From assembly GCF_003202285.1 (NCBI RefSeq), contig NZ_MASW01000014.1, positions 1 through 64,000 on the forward strand: 64,000 bases of DNA, written 5' to 3'. Below are positions 60,562 through 64,000 of this stretch, one piece after another (position 1 is the stretch's first letter; every line of letters starts with the position of its first letter). Made by a program: the position numbers and the translations under genes. This DNA comes from Prauserella muralis. GTDB taxonomy: Bacteria; Actinomycetota; Actinomycetes; Mycobacteriales; Pseudonocardiaceae. The notes under the pieces are model-generated. The model saw only the letters and a list, made by a program, of their open reading frames with translations. It was not told where the DNA came from and did no database searches.

Positions 60562-62028
60562 TCAGGCGGGCCGGCTGGCCATGGCAGCGAGCCGCTCGCG
60601 CAGTTGCGGTTTGTCGATCTTGCCGACCGGGTTCTTGGGCAAGGCGTCGATCAGATGAATCTCGGTGGGCAGCTTGTACTTGGACAGCCCGGCACGGCAG
60701 TGTTCGTGCAGCTCGGCTACGTCGACCGTCGCGTTCGGACGGGTAGCGACGAAAGCTGTCGGCACCTCGCCGAGCACCGGGTGTGGAGTTCCCACGACGG
60801 CGGCCTCCAGGACCTGGGTGTGCCCGTAGAGGACGGACTCGATCTCTTTGGGGTAGATGTTCTCGCCACCGCGGATGATCATGTCCTTGATGCGGTCGAC
60901 GAGCACGAGGTACCCGTCCTCGTCGAAGCGGCCCACGTCCCCGGTGTGCAGCCAGCCGTCCACAATAGCCTTCGAGGTGTCATCCGGTCGGTTGAGGTAG
61001 CCACGCATGACGTTGGGTCCGCGAACCACGACCTCGCCCGTCTCCCCCTTGGGGAGGACGTTCCCGGAGCGGTCCATGATCGCGACATCCTGGCCCTCAA
61101 TAGGAAGTCCAACGGTTCCAGGCTTGCGGATACCGCCGACCGGGTTGATGGTCGATGCACATGTGCCCTCGGACAGGCCGTAACCCTCGACGACTGGGAT
61201 GCCGAATCGGTTCTCGAACCGCTCGATGAGCGCCGCGGGCATCGGCGCGGCACCGCACACCGCCAGCCGCATCGAAGACAGGTCTGGTCGCTCCTCCTCC
61301 GGCCGTGCCAACAGCATCGCGTAGATCGCCGGGACCGCAGAGAAGTACGTCGGCCGGACCCGTTCCACCCGGCTGAAGAAGGTCTCCGGGTCGAACCGCC
61401 CCGCGATGGTCGACCGGCCGTCTACCAGCAACGGGGACAGAATGCTCACGACGATCCCGTTAACGTGGAACAGCGGTAGGATCAGTAGGCTGTGGTCGTC
61501 CTCCGAAAGCTCGACGGCCTTGATCGCCATGTCGCACATCGCCTGTAGATTGGCGTGGTCGAGCATGACACCTTTCGGCTTACCGGTAGTTCCGCTCGTG
61601 TAGATCAGCAGCGCGAGCGCCTCGCTCTCCTGCCTCACGGGTGGCTCGTCCCGGGGTTCCGCGGCGGCACACAGCTCGGGTGCGCCGATCGTGTCGACTC
61701 GCATCCCCGGGATGTCACTGATCAGCAACTTCGCTCCAGAGTCAGCGAGCTGGTACTCCGCCTCGGTGAGCGTCAGGTTCGGATTGATCGGCGTCACGGT
61801 GGCTCCGAGCCGCCATGCGGAAAACAATGCGATGACGAACTCGACCCGGTTCGGGAGCATGGCGGCAACGACGTCACCGGCACCGACGCCACGCCCGCGC
61901 AGGAGCGCGGCGGCTGCCCGCACGTGCGCCAGGAACTGCGAATTGTTCAGCGAGAGGTCATCGTCGGACACACACAGGGCCTCGGGCGACCGCGCTGCGC
62001 GCGAGTCGGGCAGCACCGCAAGATGCAT
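60562..62028 (-). CDS. Acyl-CoA synthetase (AMP-forming)
   Basis: The 488-residue ligase has the P-loop LIYTSGTTGKPKGVMLDH, then GYGLSEGTCASTINPVGG and WLHTGDVGRFDEDGY, IIRGGENIYPKEIE and the lysine motif LPKNPVGKIDKPQLRE. It is shorter than the ligases at 23439 and 31844 and belongs to another subgroup. The ATG at 62028 follows GAGGAG. A perfect palindrome lies 12 bp upstream, so it is probably repressor-controlled. It forms one operon with the DUF3556-like and FAD oxidoreductase genes (17-bp gap). Confidence 0.9.
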   Translation of the reverse strand: MHLAVLPDSRAARSPEALCVSDDDLSLNNSQFLAHVRAAAALLRGRGVGAGDVVAAMLPNRVEFVIALFSAWRLGATVTPINPNLTLTEAEYQLADSGAKLLISDIPGMRVDTIGAPELCAAAEPRDEPPVRQESEALALLIYTSGTTGKPKGVMLDHANLQAMCDMAIKAVELSEDDHSLLILPLFHVNGIVVSILSPLLVDGRSTIAGRFDPETFFSRVERVRPTYFSAVPAIYAMLLARPEEERPDLSSMRLAVCGAAPMPAALIERFENRFGIPVVEGYGLSEGTCASTINPVGGIRKPGTVGLPIEGQDVAIMDRSGNVLPKGETGEVVVRGPNVMRGYLNRPDDTSKAIVDGWLHTGDVGRFDEDGYLVLVDRIKDMIIRGGENIYPKEIESVLYGHTQVLEAAVVGTPHPVLGEVPTAFVATRPNATVDVAELHEHCRAGLSKYKLPTEIHLIDALPKNPVGKIDKPQLRERLAAMASRPA

Positions 62029-62040
62029 TTCGCTCCTCAG

Positions 62041-62054
62041 TCACAACGTTGTGA
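62041..62054 (-). promoter_or_regulatory. Perfect 14-bp palindrome next to the ligase start
   Basis: TCACAACGTTGTGA is a perfect palindrome 12 bp upstream of the ATG at 62028 and just before its ribosome binding site. A dimeric repressor bound here would block the transcript of the three-gene operon. The regulator is not known. Confidence 0.55.
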
Positions 62055-62125
62055 TCCTGTAGAGGGCAACCGTAGAAGCGTTTCCCCTGGCCGCACATGG
62101 GCACGGCATACGAATCTTCCCAGGA

Positions 62126-62148
62126 CGTTCGTGCGGACCGCACGAACG
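62126..62148. promoter_or_regulatory. Perfect 23-bp inverted repeat
   Basis: The arms CGTTCGTGCGG and CCGCACGAACG are perfect, around a single central A, between the PucR stop and the ligase start. As DNA it is a strong operator; as RNA it could form an 8-bp stem with a 7-nt loop. No T-run follows on either strand. I favour an operator for the ligase operon, with terminator of pucR as the alternative. Confidence 0.55.
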
Positions 62149-62193
62149 CGACGAGGCGGGCCGCCCGGCGGCCACCGGACGAGTGGCGGCTTG

Positions 62194-63465
62194 TCAAGCC
62201 TGTTCGGTGAGCACGCTCGTGCCGAGCCAGTGGCAGGCCTTCAGGGCGATCTCGATGTCCAGCTGGTCGGCGTCGATCGACCTGCCGAGCTCCTCCTCGG
62301 CCTTGCGCACCCGGTAGTACACCGAGTTCCGATGCAGGGCCAGCATGGCTGCCGCAGACTGGTAACTGCCCCCAGTGGCGAGGAAGACGCGCAGGGTCTC
62401 GCGCAGCCGCGCGTGCTGGTCGTCGTCGAAGGCCAGCCTGCCGAGCGTGTCCTGGACCCAGTGCCTTGTCGCGCGTAGGTCCGCGCACATCAGCGCGATC
62501 GGGCCGACCTCGCGGAAGGCCGTGACGACCGGTGCACTCTCCCCCGCCGCCACGGCAACCGCCTGTGCCTGGCGCGCCTGCAGGTGTGTGCGGCGAAAGC
62601 CCCACACGTCGGTGCCGGGTTCGCCAACGGCGACCGAGATCCCCGGATGGCTCGGGCACATGGTCGAGCGGATGGTATCCACGTCCGGAGCCTCCCGACC
62701 GAGTTGCAGCCACGCCCATGCGGTGACTTGATCGTGCGGCAGGAACAACGGCAGCGCCCGGCAACCGAGGCACTCGGCCAGCTCCCGGGCGAACCGCTCG
62801 AAAGTCGACATGGCGCCGTCAGGCGGCACCGACCCGGTCGCCCACACGACGACGGCGAGGTGGCGCGAGCCCACCAGCCGGTAGCCGAGCGCCGCCTCGG
62901 CGGCGGCGATGTCCACGCGCTCCCCGTCGAGCAGCTCCCGGATGCGCGCCGCCCGCACAGTGTTGCGATCCTGCAGCCAGCGCTCGCGCTCGTCCTCATA
63001 GACCGCGAGCACCTGCTCGGTCACCCGGTCGATATACCCGAAAGTGAGCGCCACAAGATGCCGCGCGGCCGCGCTGAGTAGCGACGCTTCGCCGCCCTGC
63101 CGGTCGAGTTCCTGCAGGCCATGCCGGAGGAATGTGTCGTGACCTAGACGGTAGGCACGCGCCAAGGCGTTCACCGCTACTCCGTGCTGGGCAAGCCGCC
63201 GAGCATACTCCGTCGCCGCAGGCGGCGCCTCGACCAGATCGAGGTCGATGCCGTGCTGCAGCACGTGCAGGGCACTGTCGACGTTGCCCTCGACACTGGC
63301 GCCGAGTAGCTGCACGAGACGCTCGTCTCCGCGCAGCGGTTCGATGTCGCTGGCCAGCCTGCTGCGGATCTCGAGCGTAAGCGAGCTCAGCCGGCGGTTG
63401 AGTGCCGCACCCACCGCGGCGACCCGCTCCGTGACCAGATTCGCGTCGCCGGTCGTGATGTCCAC
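62194..63465 (-). CDS. PucR-family transcriptional regulator
   Basis: The 423-residue regulator has a helical N-terminal half (about residues 10-180, with DLVEAPPAATEYARRLAQHG), a GGDEF-like middle region (LAVVVWATGSVPPDGAMSTF), and the PucR C-terminal helix-turn-helix LRETLRVFLATGGSYQSAAA followed by MLALHRNSVYYRVRKAEEEL. Length and order fit the family. These proteins activate nearby catabolic genes. It is read in the same direction as the ligase operon downstream and is its likely regulator. Its promoter region (63466-63577) is cut by the end of an insertion sequence. Confidence 0.88.
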   Translation of the reverse strand: MDITTGDANLVTERVAAVGAALNRRLSSLTLEIRSRLASDIEPLRGDERLVQLLGASVEGNVDSALHVLQHGIDLDLVEAPPAATEYARRLAQHGVAVNALARAYRLGHDTFLRHGLQELDRQGGEASLLSAAARHLVALTFGYIDRVTEQVLAVYEDERERWLQDRNTVRAARIRELLDGERVDIAAAEAALGYRLVGSRHLAVVVWATGSVPPDGAMSTFERFARELAECLGCRALPLFLPHDQVTAWAWLQLGREAPDVDTIRSTMCPSHPGISVAVGEPGTDVWGFRRTHLQARQAQAVAVAAGESAPVVTAFREVGPIALMCADLRATRHWVQDTLGRLAFDDDQHARLRETLRVFLATGGSYQSAAAMLALHRNSVYYRVRKAEEELGRSIDADQLDIEIALKACHWLGTSVLTEQA

Positions 63466-63577
63466 CTCCTTAAGTAATGTAATTCACCCGCCGAGCGTAA
63501 ACCTCATCCCCACAGGGCTCGGGAGTGCTGCGGTGGGTGGAAGTACACGCGACACCCTCGAGCCCTGGGTTCGGCGG

Positions 63578-64000
63578 GGAGCGTCCGGCCGCCTGTGTAA
63601 GTGATCGTGGCGGTCATGGGGCGGGGATCCGCCCTTCGAATAGATGGTGAACGCTTGCAGTACTTGTTTCCAGCCCGATGTTCGGATGCCGATGTTCGGC
63701 GTGCGGTAGTCCTCGAGGTTGCGGACGGCGAGGTAGAGCACCTTCAGCGCGGCCTGCTCGGACGGGAACTGGCCACGGTTGCGGGTGACCTTCCGCAGTC
63801 GGGCATTGAGCGACTCGATCAGATTCGTCGTATAGATCGCCCGCCTGACCTCGGGCGGGAACGCCAGGAATGGCGTGAACTCCTGCCAGTGGGTTCGCCA
63901 GAGCCGCACGATCGCCGGGTAGCGGGTCTCCCACTGCTCGGCGAAGGCCTCCAGCGCGGCGGCGGCCGCGGCCTCGTCGCTGGCGGTGTAGATCGCCTTG
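63578..64000 (-). mobile_element. IS256-family insertion sequence, partial
   Basis: The element contains the transposase gene and runs off the right edge. Its left end is estimated near 63578, where GGGAGCGTCCGGCCGCCTGT begins, followed by TGTAAGTGATCG; this resembles IS256-type ends as I remember them, but the partner end is outside the window. It lies about 110 bp upstream of the PucR start. Confidence 0.55.
63614..64000 (-). pseudogene. IS256-family transposase, C-terminal part with frameshift
   Basis: The readable C-terminus is IYTTNLIESLNARLRKVTRN, then RGQFPSEQAALKVLYLAVRN and SGWKQVLQAFTIY, typical of IS256/mutator transposases. Then a base is missing (TATTCGAA where TATTTCGAA is expected, near 63644), and the correct end FEGRIPAP continues in another frame to TGA at 63614. 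The catalytic region is upstream, beyond the window. The shift lies only 8 codons before the normal end, so the protein might still work with an altered tail of about 45 residues. Confidence 0.8.

Noticed and set aside
58586-60658. A 690-codon plus-strand open frame opposite the DUF3556-like gene
   Set aside because: Very high Arg/Gln/Asp/His content and no hydrophobic core; it is antisense to a convincing membrane protein.
1-64000. CRISPR arrays, rRNA genes and riboswitches
   Set aside because: No regularly spaced direct repeats, no rRNA-like conserved blocks and no FMN-type leader before ribBA, which is internal to an operon.

Overview
The window is high-GC actinobacterial DNA, most like a Pseudonocardiales or other mycolate-type relative. 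The signs are a complete Mce operon with YrbE permeases, an NDMA-type alcohol dehydrogenase, an R2lox protein close to Rv0233, PucR and GAF/Fis regulators, many ATGA overlaps and frequent GTG starts. No rRNA, tRNA or CRISPR array was seen. All calls come from reading protein families by eye; no database search was run.

Layout. (1) 1-2.7 kb is decayed mobile DNA: a broken tyrosine recombinase followed in ATGA overlap by a second, truncated one (a recombinase-in-tandem remnant), a small membrane ORF and a frameshifted MarR gene. (2) 2.7-8.5 kb holds two efflux units: TetR+MMPL and MarR+MFS. (3) 8.6-12.7 kb is a CYP153-type hydroxylase cassette: AraC regulator, [2Fe-2S] ferredoxin, P450 and ferredoxin reductase. 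A wrecked plsC-like gene, a TetR gene with a clear operator and an acyl-CoA ligase fragment follow.

(4) 14.6-29.0 kb is a GAF/AAA-like/Fis regulator divergent from a catabolic operon: VOC protein, LLM flavin monooxygenase, two acyl-CoA dehydrogenases, enoyl-CoA hydratase-like protein, RibBA, flavin reductase, acyl-CoA ligase, lactonase-like MBL hydrolase, zinc-ribbon protein, alcohol dehydrogenase and aldehyde dehydrogenase. It makes its own flavin precursor and reduces flavin for its monooxygenase. A Baeyer-Villiger/lactone route is a reasonable inference. (5) 29.2-31.8 kb is a graveyard of beta-oxidation genes (crotonase, CaiB, acyl-CoA dehydrogenase) that includes a local inversion.

(6) 31.8-39.8 kb, minus strand, reads alcohol dehydrogenase, R2lox, ferredoxin reductase, ferredoxin, ECF sigma factor, aldehyde dehydrogenase, SCP2 protein, acyl-CoA ligase. 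This is the most exciting locus. R2lox enzymes have no known physiological substrate, and here one sits beside a private-looking electron-transfer pair and every enzyme needed to take an alcohol product to an acyl-CoA. (7) 40.0-42.1 kb is a divergent two-component pair. (8) 42.1-57.1 kb is a lipid-import operon: membrane protein, YrbEA, YrbEB, ATPase, MceA-F, RND/MMPL protein, PpiC-like protein and a small membrane protein. (9) 57.3-63.5 kb holds an FAD oxidoreductase, a DUF3556-like membrane protein, an acyl-CoA ligase and a PucR regulator. (10) An IS256-family transposase runs off the right edge.

Taken together the window looks like a lipid or hydrocarbon uptake-and-oxidation island with three independent oxygenase systems (CYP153, LLM flavin, R2lox). 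It is bounded by mobile DNA and is losing some of its redundant genes.
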